From an uncultured bacterium (GTDB lineage Bacteria > Verrucomicrobiota > Verrucomicrobiia > CAIQCK01): 64,000 nucleotides of DNA. A program made the translations under genes and the position numbers. The notes under the pieces are model-generated. The model searched no databases. It was not told the DNA's origin and was given only the letters and a program-made list of their open reading frames with translations. Position 1 is the stretch's first letter. The number at the start of each line of letters is the position of its first letter. The stretch is from assembly GCA_903870275.1 (NCBI GenBank), contig CAIQCK010000090.1, forward strand, positions 1 through 64,000, written 5' to 3'. Shown here one piece after another: positions 31,545-40,066 of the stretch.

Positions 31545-34544
31545 ATGAAACTCATCGCCAAAACTATCCTGTTTCTTTTCCTCGCCGGCGCCTGTCTTGT
31601 GGCCGGCGCGGCAGATAAAACGCGATCCGCCCAGGGCCAACTGCTCGTCGACGGCTGGCAGGTGAAATCGTCCGTGCTCGTGCCGGAGGACGGCGAGCAC
31701 ATCTCGACCGTGGGCTACGCGCCGCGGCAGTGGTTCAAGACAAGCGTGCCGTCCACGGTGCTGAGCGCGCTGGTGAAGAACGGCGTTTATCCCGACCCGC
31801 GCTTCGGACTGGACTGTTACCGGATTCCCGATTCGTCCGACGAGTTCAACCGCAAGAACGACCTTGCGAAGTTCAGCTATCTGCCGGACAAGCGGAACCC
31901 GTGGCGCGATCCGTATTGGTATCGCACGGAGTTCACGCTGCCGGCCATCGAACCAGGGCGGCATTTGTGGCTCAACTTCAACTGCATCAACTACCGCGCC
32001 GACGTGTGGCTCAACGGCGTTCGCATCGCCGACCGCGACACGATGGCCGGCATGTTTCAGCGGTTTCGGTTCGACATCACCGCGCACGCGCGGCCCGGCC
32101 GCAACGCGCTCGCCGTGCGGATTCATCCGGTGGATCATCCGGGCGAGCCGGATGCGCAATTGGACGTGTTCGGGCGTTCCCGCGGCGAGCACAAGGAAAT
32201 CGAGCGCGACGTCACCGAGATCGAGACCCAGGGCTACGACTGCATGATGACCGTGCCCGACCGCAATATGGGCATCTGTCAGGAGGTTTTCCTCGAATGG
32301 ACCGGCCCCGTGGACATCCGCCATCCGTTTGTCGTTACCGAACTGCCGTTGCCGGACACGAGCCGCGCCACGCTCGCGGTGTCGGCGGAACTCTTCAACG
32401 CCGGCGCGTCGCCGTTGCGCGGCATATTGCGCGGGCGCGTCGCCGGCGCCGACGCCAGCTTCGAGCAGCCGGTGGAACTCGCGCCGAACGAGACCAAACT
32501 CGTCCGTGTGGAGCCGAAGCCGGTGATGCAACACCCGCGGCTCTGGTGGCCGGTGAATCACGGCGAGCAGCCTCTCTACGATCTCGTGTTGAGGTTCGAA
32601 AGCGACGGCGCGGTCGCCACGGAGCAAACGGTGAAGTTTGGCGTCCGCCAGATCACCACCGAAATGCACACGCTCGACGGCTGGCACGGTCGGCGCGTGC
32701 TCGTCAATGGCCGGAAGATTTTCTGCCGCGGCGGCTACATCCAGCCGGAGCTGATGTTCGACTGGGACGCGCGGCGGATCGAGAACGAGATTCGCTACTT
32801 CGCCGACGCGAACATGAACCTCATCTACTTCGAGGACATCCCGAACCCGCCGGACGTGTTTCTCGACGCCTGCGACCGGCATGGCGTGCTGTTTGGCAAC
32901 TGTTTCTACGCGTGCAGTTGGATGACGAAACCGGGCCGTCCCGAAGACACCGGCTTGTTGGAGCGATGCACCGTGGACGTGCTAAAGCGTTACCGCAATC
33001 ACCCCAGTCTCGTGATGTATATGTCCATGAACGAAGGCTGGACCTGCGCGCCGGTTTACGAAATGTGGCGGCGGCAGGTCGTCGCACTCGACGACACGCG
33101 GTTCCGGATTCCGTCGGCTTACTTCCCCGACTTCATCAAGGACGAAGCGACCGCGAAGGCGGAGCGGTTCGCGCACTTCCGGCCGGAGCTGCCCACCGGC
33201 ATGAACGACCTCGGCAACAAGTCCTACGGCTGGCAGGAGCCGGCGCAATACTTCCGCTGGGTGCGCGAGGACCGGAGCTGGATGTTCAAGATGGAGAGCG
33301 GCTCAGCATCGTTGCCGCCGATGAGCAGCCTGGCGAAATTCTTGCCCGAACTCGGCGCGCGCGGCACCAACGGCACGCCGTTCCCACTCACGGCGGATTG
33401 GGCGCACCACGGCGCGAACCACTACTACAAACCCTACGACGTGGCGCTCCGTCGGCTGCACGGCGAGCCGGAGAGCGTCGCGGATTACTGCTGGAAGGGC
33501 CACCTCATCACCGCCGACCAACACCGCGCGTTCTACGAAGCAGTCAACCACCGGATGTGGGACATCACCAGCGGCTTCACAGAGTGGAAAATCAATTCCA
33601 GCTACCCCGACGTGCAGTGGCAGAACTTCGATTACTTCCACAAACCGATGGTGAGCCAGTTCTTCATCAAGCGCGCCTGCGAGCCGCTCCACGTGCAGAT
33701 GGACCCGATTGATTTCGCCGTGAGCGTCATCAATTGCCGCGAGCAAGCGCAGCCCGGCCTCGAAGTGAGTGCGAGTGTCTTCGATTCCGACGCCAAGCCG
33801 CTCTGGCAGCGCACCGCCCGACTCGACGCGCCCGCCAACGCGTTCCGCGAAACGTTCGCCATCACCGGCCTGACCAACCTCGCGCCGTTTGTTTTCGTGA
33901 AACTGCAACTCAAGGACGCCGCCGGCCGGCCTGTCTCCAACAACTTCTACTGGCTGCCTGGCCAGGGCGCGAGCGACTACAAGGCGCTTCAGAAACTGCC
34001 GCTCGTGAAGCTGAACGCCACCGCGAGCGTTGAAAGCGCTGGCGCCGACAAACTCGTGCGAGTGAAAATCACCAACCCGACAAGCCACATCGCGTTTTTC
34101 ATCCAACTCGCGTTGACCAAGGGCGTCGGCGGTGAAGAAATCCTCCCCGTTTTCTGGGACGACAACTATTTCAGCCTCGTCCCCGGCGAGACGCGCGAGT
34201 TGGCTGCGCGCATCGCTACGCGCGACCTGGCCGGCAAAAAGCCCGCGCTGGAAGTCGGCGGCTGGAATGTGGACGGCGCGTTGGAATGCGCCAGCCTGCG
34301 CATCTCCAAGCCGCGCGTCCGGCCCAATGAACCGTTCACCGTCACGGCTCGCGTTCTCAACACATTCCTTGACGGCGGCAGGATCACGCTTTGCGCGGAC
34401 GGGAAGGCCATCGAGTCGCGGTTCGTCTGGGCGCGAGCCGCCGCCGGGAAGTCCATCGAGGTCTCTTTCACCTGCCGCATGGCAGAACCGGGAACCCACC
34501 AGATCCGATTGGGCAACAAGTCTTCCTCAATCACTGTGGAATAG
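31545..34544 (+). CDS. Secreted glycoside hydrolase family 2 protein, copy 2
   Basis: 999 residues, tandem paralogue of the preceding gene; long stretches such as WFKTSVPSTVLSALVKNGVY and DSSDEFNRK are shared, so this is a local duplication. Signal peptide (ILFLFLAGACLVAGAAD). The GH-A signature is intact: MYMSMNEGWTC with E497 as acid/base and FKMESGSASLPP with E584 as the likely nucleophile. Domain order is as in copy 1. Likely a beta-mannosidase/exo-glucosaminidase-type enzyme in the periplasm. The pair may have split into two specificities or one may have become a binding protein; the differing NE motif supports such a split. Confidence 0.85.
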   Translation: MKLIAKTILFLFLAGACLVAGAADKTRSAQGQLLVDGWQVKSSVLVPEDGEHISTVGYAPRQWFKTSVPSTVLSALVKNGVYPDPRFGLDCYRIPDSSDEFNRKNDLAKFSYLPDKRNPWRDPYWYRTEFTLPAIEPGRHLWLNFNCINYRADVWLNGVRIADRDTMAGMFQRFRFDITAHARPGRNALAVRIHPVDHPGEPDAQLDVFGRSRGEHKEIERDVTEIETQGYDCMMTVPDRNMGICQEVFLEWTGPVDIRHPFVVTELPLPDTSRATLAVSAELFNAGASPLRGILRGRVAGADASFEQPVELAPNETKLVRVEPKPVMQHPRLWWPVNHGEQPLYDLVLRFESDGAVATEQTVKFGVRQITTEMHTLDGWHGRRVLVNGRKIFCRGGYIQPELMFDWDARRIENEIRYFADANMNLIYFEDIPNPPDVFLDACDRHGVLFGNCFYACSWMTKPGRPEDTGLLERCTVDVLKRYRNHPSLVMYMSMNEGWTCAPVYEMWRRQVVALDDTRFRIPSAYFPDFIKDEATAKAERFAHFRPELPTGMNDLGNKSYGWQEPAQYFRWVREDRSWMFKMESGSASLPPMSSLAKFLPELGARGTNGTPFPLTADWAHHGANHYYKPYDVALRRLHGEPESVADYCWKGHLITADQHRAFYEAVNHRMWDITSGFTEWKINSSYPDVQWQNFDYFHKPMVSQFFIKRACEPLHVQMDPIDFAVSVINCREQAQPGLEVSASVFDSDAKPLWQRTARLDAPANAFRETFAITGLTNLAPFVFVKLQLKDAAGRPVSNNFYWLPGQGASDYKALQKLPLVKLNATASVESAGADKLVRVKITNPTSHIAFFIQLALTKGVGGEEILPVFWDDNYFSLVPGETRELAARIATRDLAGKKPALEVGGWNVDGALECASLRISKPRVRPNEPFTVTARVLNTFLDGGRITLCADGKAIESRFVWARAAAGKSIEVSFTCRMAEPGTHQIRLGNKSSSITVE

Positions 34545-34607
34545 TTTGAGGAGAACCGTTAGTCTCGGCTGAAACGTTCGAGTTTCCAATCGTCACGAAA
34601 GGAAGTT

Positions 34608-35477
34608 ATGAACCGCGCCGCATTTATCGCCGTCGCGCTCTGCGCGTTCGCATTCCAATTGGCGCAGGCCGCGCCGGAAGATGTCCGCATCGAAAAGGAC
34701 GTGGATTACCTCGGCGCCGATCGTCAGGAGAAAGCCGATCTCTACCTGCCGGCGGACGTTCCCAAGGGCCGGAGTTGTCCCGGCGTGGTCATCATCCACG
34801 GCGGCGGCTGGTCCGGCGGCGACAAGGGCGCGGCAAGGGAAATCAACATCGGCACCACGCTGGCGCAGCATGGTTATGTCTGCATGAGCATCAACTATAT
34901 GCTCGCCTCCAAAGACAACAACGCCGTGACCTGGCCGCAGAACCTTCACGATTGCAAAACCGCCGTGCGCTGGCTGCGCAAGAACGCCGCGCGGTTTCAA
35001 CTCGACCCCGACCACATCGGCGCCATCGGCGGCTCGGCGGGCGGGCATCTGACGGCGATGCTGGCGTTGACGGATGCGAAGGACGGCCTCGATCCGAAGG
35101 GGCCTTACGGTGAATTCTCCTGCCGAATTCAGGCGGCGGTGGATCTTTACGGCCCGGCGGATTTGCTGGCCTGGCATGACATCTCAATGTTCCGGAAAAA
35201 GCGCGCCGACGCGCCCGAACTTTATCGCGCTGCCTCGCCCGCCACCTACGCCGACAAGAACGATCCGCCCCTCCTGATCCTCCACGGCACCGCCGACAAA
35301 ACGGTGGACGTGCAGCAGTCGAAGGATTTTGCCGCCGCGCTGGCGAAGGCCGGCACGCCGCACGAACTCGTCATCGTGGAGGGCGCGCCGCACACCTTCC
35401 ATCTCCAGCCCAAGCAACAAGACCTGCGCCCGCTGGTGCTTGGCTTTTTTGACAAGTATCTGAAACGGCAACCTTGA
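34608..35477 (+). CDS. Secreted alpha/beta-hydrolase (esterase, BD-FAE-like)
   Basis: 289 residues with a signal peptide (FIAVALCAFAFQLAQAAPED). The oxyanion loop is VVIIHGGGWSGGDKG, the nucleophile S143 lies in IGGSAGGHL, D230 in HGTADKTVD and H262 in GAPHTFHL complete the triad. This is the pattern of small carbohydrate esterases that remove acetyl or feruloyl groups. AAGGAAG lies just before ATG 34608. It closes the tightly spaced run from the regulator, and a 9-bp hairpin follows its stop. Which acyl group it removes cannot be told. Confidence 0.8.
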   Translation: MNRAAFIAVALCAFAFQLAQAAPEDVRIEKDVDYLGADRQEKADLYLPADVPKGRSCPGVVIIHGGGWSGGDKGAAREINIGTTLAQHGYVCMSINYMLASKDNNAVTWPQNLHDCKTAVRWLRKNAARFQLDPDHIGAIGGSAGGHLTAMLALTDAKDGLDPKGPYGEFSCRIQAAVDLYGPADLLAWHDISMFRKKRADAPELYRAASPATYADKNDPPLLILHGTADKTVDVQQSKDFAAALAKAGTPHELVIVEGAPHTFHLQPKQQDLRPLVLGFFDKYLKRQP

Positions 35478-35520
35478 ACCGCCCTTCATGGCGGGGGACA
35501 AGTCTTCCGGCGGCGGTTCA
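35475..35520 (+). terminator. Imperfect hairpin after the esterase
   Basis: TGAACCGCC (35475-35483, including the stop codon) is inverted as GGCGGTTCA at 35512-35520 with a 28-base loop. The gap to the next gene is 137 bp, the longest so far in the array, so a transcription unit may end here. No T-run is present, so this is tentative. Confidence 0.35.
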
Positions 35521-35614
35521 TCGCGGATAAGATAACAGTGCTTGGCGCGCCGGCGCGGCGCACTCGCGGCTTGATGCGCTGGGGCGGGAAGCCTAGCATC
35601 GAAGCCCGGCCTCT

Positions 35615-37057
35615 ATGAAAACCAACCGAAGAAACTTCATCCGGACAACTGGCCTGACAGGCTTGGGAATTGCTGGCAGCAGTCTGCTCCACGGCGGGAC
35701 ACCGCAAGCGGACTCTCAAGACAAGAAGGACACCGCGCAGGTAAGCCGGCAACTGGAGAGGGCCCACGTCCAGCGTTTCAACATGTCGGGTTTCGCCGCG
35801 CCTCCTCTGGAAAAAGTGCGGATCGCCATCATCGGTTTGGGACAGCGCGGTCCGGCTCATCTATCCCTCATGAGTCTCATCGAGGGGACGGAGATCAAGG
35901 CCCTTTGCGACATTCGGCCGGAGAAGACGGAGGCCGCGAAGAAAAAACTGGCCGGCACGACACACAACCCGGACGTGTTCACCGGGCCGGAAGATTGGAA
36001 GAAGGTGTGTGAGCGTGACGACATTGATTTGGTCATGATCACCACGCCCTGGTATATGCACGCCAAGATGGCCGTCTATGCGATGGAGCACGGCAAACAC
36101 GTGGCGTCCGAGGTGCCGGCAGCCGGGACCATCGAGGAGTGCTGGCGGCTGGTGGAAACCGCCGAGCGGACCCGGAAGCATTGCATAATGATGGAAAATG
36201 ACAGTTATTTGCCCTTTCAGTTGATGACGTTGAACATGGCGAGGCAGGGGTTCTTCGGGGAGGTGGTGCATGGCGACTGCGCCTACAACACCAGCAAGAT
36301 GCAGAACAACTTCTCCAAGAAATTGTATTGGGACATGTGGTGGCTCAAGCAATACGCCGCCCGGCGGGGCAACATCTACCCCACGCACGGTCTTGGCCCG
36401 GTCAGTCAGGTGATGAGCATCAACCGCGGCGACAAATTCGAGTTCCTCGTGTCCGTCGAGAGCAAGGACTTCATGATGAACGCGAAGGCGCGCGAGCTGG
36501 CGGCTACGGACGAGTTTTTCAAGCCGTTTGCCGAAAAGAGCTACCGGGGCAACATGAGTGTCACCACCCTTCGGACGACCATGGGTCGCACCATCATGCT
36601 CCAGCATGATGCCACGTCGCCGTCGCCGCATAACCTTTTCCACGGCATCTACGGCACCCGGGGAGCCGCGCTCTACGATCCGCCGCCGCCGCGACTGGCT
36701 GTGGGAAAACACGAGTGGGTGTCGCCGGACGAATTCAAGTCCCTGACGGAAAAATATACGCCGAAAATCACGCGCCAATTGAGTGAACTCGCCCGCCAGA
36801 CCAAGGCGGGCCACGGCGGCTCCGACCTGCTGGAAGACTGGCGGCTGATTGATTGTTTGCGCAACGGACTGCCCCTCGACCAGGATGTTTATGACGCGGC
36901 TGCATGGAGCTCGGTCGTCCCGCTCAGTGAATGGTCGGTCCTGAATCGCTCGAACTCCATTGATGTACCCGACTTCACCGCGGGAGCATGGAAAACCAAC
37001 AAACCTAACATGGACATCAACCTCGAAAGAGGAGGAAACACCAAAGTCGTGGTTTAA
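35615..37057 (+). CDS. Tat-exported GH109-type alpha-N-acetylgalactosaminidase
   Basis: 480 residues of the Gfo/Idh/MocA fold with a Tat signal (KTNRRNFIRTTGLTGLGIAG). NAD-binding: VRIAIIGLGQRGPAHLSLM (GLGQRG at 74-79). The block EVPAAGTIEECWRLVETAER, MENDSYLPFQ, VVHGDCAYNTSKM, YPTHGLGPVSQVMSINRGD and TLRTTMGRTIMLQHDATSPS matches the GH109 branch closely rather than sugar dehydrogenases. GH109 enzymes hydrolyse alpha-N-acetylgalactosaminides with NAD+ as an internal redox cofactor, so Tat export with cofactor bound makes sense. It suggests that the target glycan carries N-acetylgalactosamine. A URO-D-like gene follows after 27 bp. Confidence 0.78.
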   Translation: MKTNRRNFIRTTGLTGLGIAGSSLLHGGTPQADSQDKKDTAQVSRQLERAHVQRFNMSGFAAPPLEKVRIAIIGLGQRGPAHLSLMSLIEGTEIKALCDIRPEKTEAAKKKLAGTTHNPDVFTGPEDWKKVCERDDIDLVMITTPWYMHAKMAVYAMEHGKHVASEVPAAGTIEECWRLVETAERTRKHCIMMENDSYLPFQLMTLNMARQGFFGEVVHGDCAYNTSKMQNNFSKKLYWDMWWLKQYAARRGNIYPTHGLGPVSQVMSINRGDKFEFLVSVESKDFMMNAKARELAATDEFFKPFAEKSYRGNMSVTTLRTTMGRTIMLQHDATSPSPHNLFHGIYGTRGAALYDPPPPRLAVGKHEWVSPDEFKSLTEKYTPKITRQLSELARQTKAGHGGSDLLEDWRLIDCLRNGLPLDQDVYDAAAWSSVVPLSEWSVLNRSNSIDVPDFTAGAWKTNKPNMDINLERGGNTKVVV

Positions 37058-37084
37058 GATGGTTCAAGCCGTGGCCTTGTCTGA

Positions 37085-38185
37085 ATGACAGCTTATTACA
37101 AGAATCCGTTCATTCAGTCCGAACCGCTGCCGGCGGACATCGTGCTGCATCCATCGTGGTGGCACGCGCACGCGGGCATCAGCTTCGACGAGGATTTCTT
37201 CTATCATCCGGCCAAACGCGTCGAGAGCGAACGGCGCATGGAGGCGGTGCTGCACGAACGCTTCGGCCGTCACGGACTTGGCGCTGACCGCGACCGCGAT
37301 CTGCCGGTCATCGGTGCGGTGCACAACGCCGCCGGTTACCTGGTGTCGGAGATGTTCGGCTGCGAAATCCGCTACCGGGCCGATGCACCGCCCGATATCG
37401 TGCCTGCAAACCGCGAACAGCTCGAGGTGGACCCCGAAACGCCGTTTCGCAGCGCGGCGTTCAAGCGGTTCGAGCGATTGCGCGACGCGTTGAAGACACG
37501 CTACGGCTACCTGCTCGGCGACATCGGCTGGGCAGGCATCCTGAACCTCGCGCTCGATCTGCGCGGGCAGGAATTGTTCCTCGACATGGCCGACGCGCCG
37601 GAGCGGGTCGCGGCAGCGTTCCGCAACATGGCGGCAGCCATCGAGCGGTTCGTCGCCTGCGTCGAATCCGAGACCGGCAGCAGTTCCGTTTCTGTCAACC
37701 GCAACGTCCGCCACTTCCGCCGGCCGGTGTATCTGCATTCGGAATGTTCCAACACGATGATCTCCGCGGCCGACTACGAGCGGTTCGTGCTGCCGGTGGA
37801 CGCCGCGTGGAGCCGGCGGCACCGGCCATTCGGCATCCATCATTGCGGCCGCGACCCGCACCGTTTCGCTGCGAGCTACGCGAGACTGCCGCACCTCGAT
37901 TTCCTCGACGTGGGATGGGGTGGCGACGTTGCGCACATCCGCGAGCATCTGCCCCACACCTTCCTGAACATTCGTCTCGACCCGGTCGGCATCACGCGCC
38001 AGACGCCGGAGGAAATTCGCGCGACGATCCTCCGTCTGGTTGCCCAATCGGCGAACCCGTGGCTGACCGGCGTTTGCTGCATCAACATGGACAACACGGT
38101 CACCGACGCGCAGGTCAACGCAATTTTCGACACCGTCGGAGAATTGCGCCAACGGTTCACTGCACAAACCGGGCTTGCGTCATGA
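37085..38185 (+). CDS. URO-D-like protein, second copy, with HxC motif
   Basis: 366-residue cytoplasmic protein of the uroporphyrinogen decarboxylase superfamily, diverged from the gene at 21440. It has FGIHHCGRDPHRF (H252-x-C254) and GVCCINMDN (C331/C332), placed like the His-x-Cys...Cys zinc site of corrinoid-dependent methyltransferases such as MtaA; the first copy lacks it. A methyl transfer or demethylation role is therefore more plausible here, but no corrinoid protein or partner methyltransferase is encoded in the window. It is unlikely to be HemE. It sits between the GH109 and GH28 genes. Confidence 0.7.
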   Translation: MTAYYKNPFIQSEPLPADIVLHPSWWHAHAGISFDEDFFYHPAKRVESERRMEAVLHERFGRHGLGADRDRDLPVIGAVHNAAGYLVSEMFGCEIRYRADAPPDIVPANREQLEVDPETPFRSAAFKRFERLRDALKTRYGYLLGDIGWAGILNLALDLRGQELFLDMADAPERVAAAFRNMAAAIERFVACVESETGSSSVSVNRNVRHFRRPVYLHSECSNTMISAADYERFVLPVDAAWSRRHRPFGIHHCGRDPHRFAASYARLPHLDFLDVGWGGDVAHIREHLPHTFLNIRLDPVGITRQTPEEIRATILRLVAQSANPWLTGVCCINMDNTVTDAQVNAIFDTVGELRQRFTAQTGLAS

Positions 38186-38277
38186 TGCCTTGGGGCGACC
38201 TTGGACCTCCATTTTTGCCGCCGCCTCCACCGGCGGCTCTCTGCCGCATCCCGCGTCTGCAAAAAAGAGGAACTGTT

Positions 38278-39855
38278 ATGAAAGCCAGGCTTTTGATTTT
38301 CTTTGGCGTGCTGATGCCACTGGCCGTGCTGCATGGCGCCGACGCCGTTTTCGATCCGTGCCGCTTCGGTGCGAAACCTGACGGCGCCACGCTCTGCACG
38401 GCGGCCATCCAGAAAGCCATCGAGCAGTGCGCTTCCAACGGCGGCGGCACGGTCCGGTTGCCGGCGGGCTCATGGCTGACGGGCACCATCTTCCTGCGCA
38501 GCCACGTCACGCTCCAACTCGACGCGGGCTGCACGCTCCTCGGCAGCACCAACTGCAACGATTACCTGCATCACAAAGCCGACGGCCCGCCCGACGCCGC
38601 GCCGGTCGTCCATGACCTCATTGTCGGCGACAAACTGGAGCACATCGCCATCCGCGGCAGCGGCAAGATTTATGGCAACGGCTCCGTCTGGCGCGACCCG
38701 AAAAGCAGGCGGCCGAAGGCGATTCTTCTCAGCAGTTGCCGCGACGTGCTGGTCGAGGGCATCCACATCGAGAGCACCGGCAGTTGGGCACAGCACTACC
38801 GCGACTGCGACCGCGTCACGCTGCGCGGCATCACCGTCTTCAACCATGCCGGCTTCAACAACGACGGCCTCGACGTGGACAGTTGCCGCGACGTGACCAT
38901 CACCGGCTGCGACATTGATTCCGACGACGACGCGCTCTGCCTCAAGAGCGGCTCCGACCGGCCGTGCGAGAACGTCACCATCAGCGATTGCAAGGTCAGC
39001 AGCCATTGCAATGGCCTCAAGATGGGCACCGAGACCGGCGGCGGTTTCCGGAATATCAAAATCAGTCACTGCACCGTCAGCTCGCCCAAGCGCTCGAAGG
39101 TCATCTACGGCAAACAACGCGGGCTGGCGGGCATCGCGTTGGAGATCGTGGACGGCGGCACGATGGACGGCGTAAGCATCAGCGACGTCGCCATCGAAGG
39201 TGTCAGCGCGCCGATTTTCATCCGGCTCGGCAACCGCGCCCGCATCTACAAGCCGGCCACGGCCAAGCCCGGCGTCGGCACTCTGCAAAACGTCACCCTC
39301 CGCAACATCACCGCGCGCGGTTGCTCGACGCTCGGTTGCGCCATCGCCGGCATCCCGGATCATCCGGTGCGCAACGTCACGCTGGAGAACATCCAACTCG
39401 GTTTCGAAGGCGGCGAAGGCAGGGACGCGCTCGCGAAGCCGGTGCCCGAGCGGGCGGAAAAATATCCCGAATGCAAGATGTTCGGCACACTGCCCGCCTG
39501 GGGCTTTTACTGCCGGCATGTGAGCGGCCTGAGCTTCCGCAACGTGCAGTTGCGCGCCGACCAACCGGACCTGCGCCACGCTTTCATGTGCGATGACGCC
39601 GAAAACGTGACGCTCGACAAGCTGGACGCGCCGTTTGCCGCCGGTGCCGCGCCGCTCATCCGGCTGGTTCAAACGAGGAACTTTCTGCTTCGCGGAAGCC
39701 GCCCCGACGCGCCCGGCGGCATGTTGCTGAGTCTGGAGGGAAGCGCGACGCGGCGCGTGGTCTTGCGCGACAACGACCTGAGCCGCGTCGGCAAGGTCTC
39801 CGAGACTTCAGCCGATGTTCCCGCCAACACGCTTTCGATTGAACCCAGCCGATAG
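38278..39855 (+). CDS. Secreted polygalacturonase-type enzyme (GH28)
   Basis: 525 residues from ATG 38278, with a signal peptide (ARLLIFFGVLMPLAVLHGAD) and an AGAGG RBS a few bases upstream; the longer open frame starting near 37744 overlaps the previous gene and is rejected. GH28 hallmarks: FGAKPDGATLCTAAIQKAI, NNDGLDVDSCRDVTI, the aspartate cluster CDIDSDDDALCLKSGSD (D216-D218), and HCNGLKMGTETGGGFRN. GH28 enzymes hydrolyse alpha-1,4-galacturonan or rhamnogalacturonan by inversion. Together with RhaT this is the clearest hint of a pectic substrate. Confidence 0.85.
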   Translation: MKARLLIFFGVLMPLAVLHGADAVFDPCRFGAKPDGATLCTAAIQKAIEQCASNGGGTVRLPAGSWLTGTIFLRSHVTLQLDAGCTLLGSTNCNDYLHHKADGPPDAAPVVHDLIVGDKLEHIAIRGSGKIYGNGSVWRDPKSRRPKAILLSSCRDVLVEGIHIESTGSWAQHYRDCDRVTLRGITVFNHAGFNNDGLDVDSCRDVTITGCDIDSDDDALCLKSGSDRPCENVTISDCKVSSHCNGLKMGTETGGGFRNIKISHCTVSSPKRSKVIYGKQRGLAGIALEIVDGGTMDGVSISDVAIEGVSAPIFIRLGNRARIYKPATAKPGVGTLQNVTLRNITARGCSTLGCAIAGIPDHPVRNVTLENIQLGFEGGEGRDALAKPVPERAEKYPECKMFGTLPAWGFYCRHVSGLSFRNVQLRADQPDLRHAFMCDDAENVTLDKLDAPFAAGAAPLIRLVQTRNFLLRGSRPDAPGGMLLSLEGSATRRVVLRDNDLSRVGKVSETSADVPANTLSIEPSR

Positions 39856-39908
39856 AATCCGTCATACGATAAGCGTTTACGCCAGTAATAGGTCAGCCAT
39901 CGCAAACG

Positions 39909-39993
39909 CCCCATAAGTGGGGTGAGCTTCCAAGCTTGCCCCTCACGGCAAAAAAACCGCTGCGCGAGCTTGGAACCTCACGCCACTTTGGGG
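39909..39993. mobile_element. 85-bp imperfect inverted-repeat element (MITE/REP-like)
   Basis: The left arm 39909-39936 and right arm 39967-39993 are nearly perfect inverted copies: they share CCCC, AAGTGG, GTGAG and TTCCAAGCT blocks, with one base missing and two or three mismatches across 27-28 positions. The centre contains ACGGC-A7-CCGCT, which can itself pair. It lies in the 211-bp gap between the GH28 gene and the next esterase. No target-site duplication is obvious. It could fold as a long hairpin or be a non-autonomous element. Confidence 0.7.
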
Positions 39994-40066
39994 ACGCTAT
40001 GAAACCGGCGTGGTCGCTTTTTGGTTTGAACTCCGCCGGCTCGCGTGTCATCAAGCGTTTGCTGCC

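Noticed and set aside
35615-37057. Ordinary inositol/glucose dehydrogenase
   Set aside because: The HGDCAY, YPTHGLGPV and TSPSP blocks are those of GH109, and the Tat signal fits this branch.
37744-38277. Long start for the GH28 protein
   Set aside because: It overlaps the URO-D-like gene for 440 bases and lacks a signal; ATG 38278 has both RBS and signal peptide.
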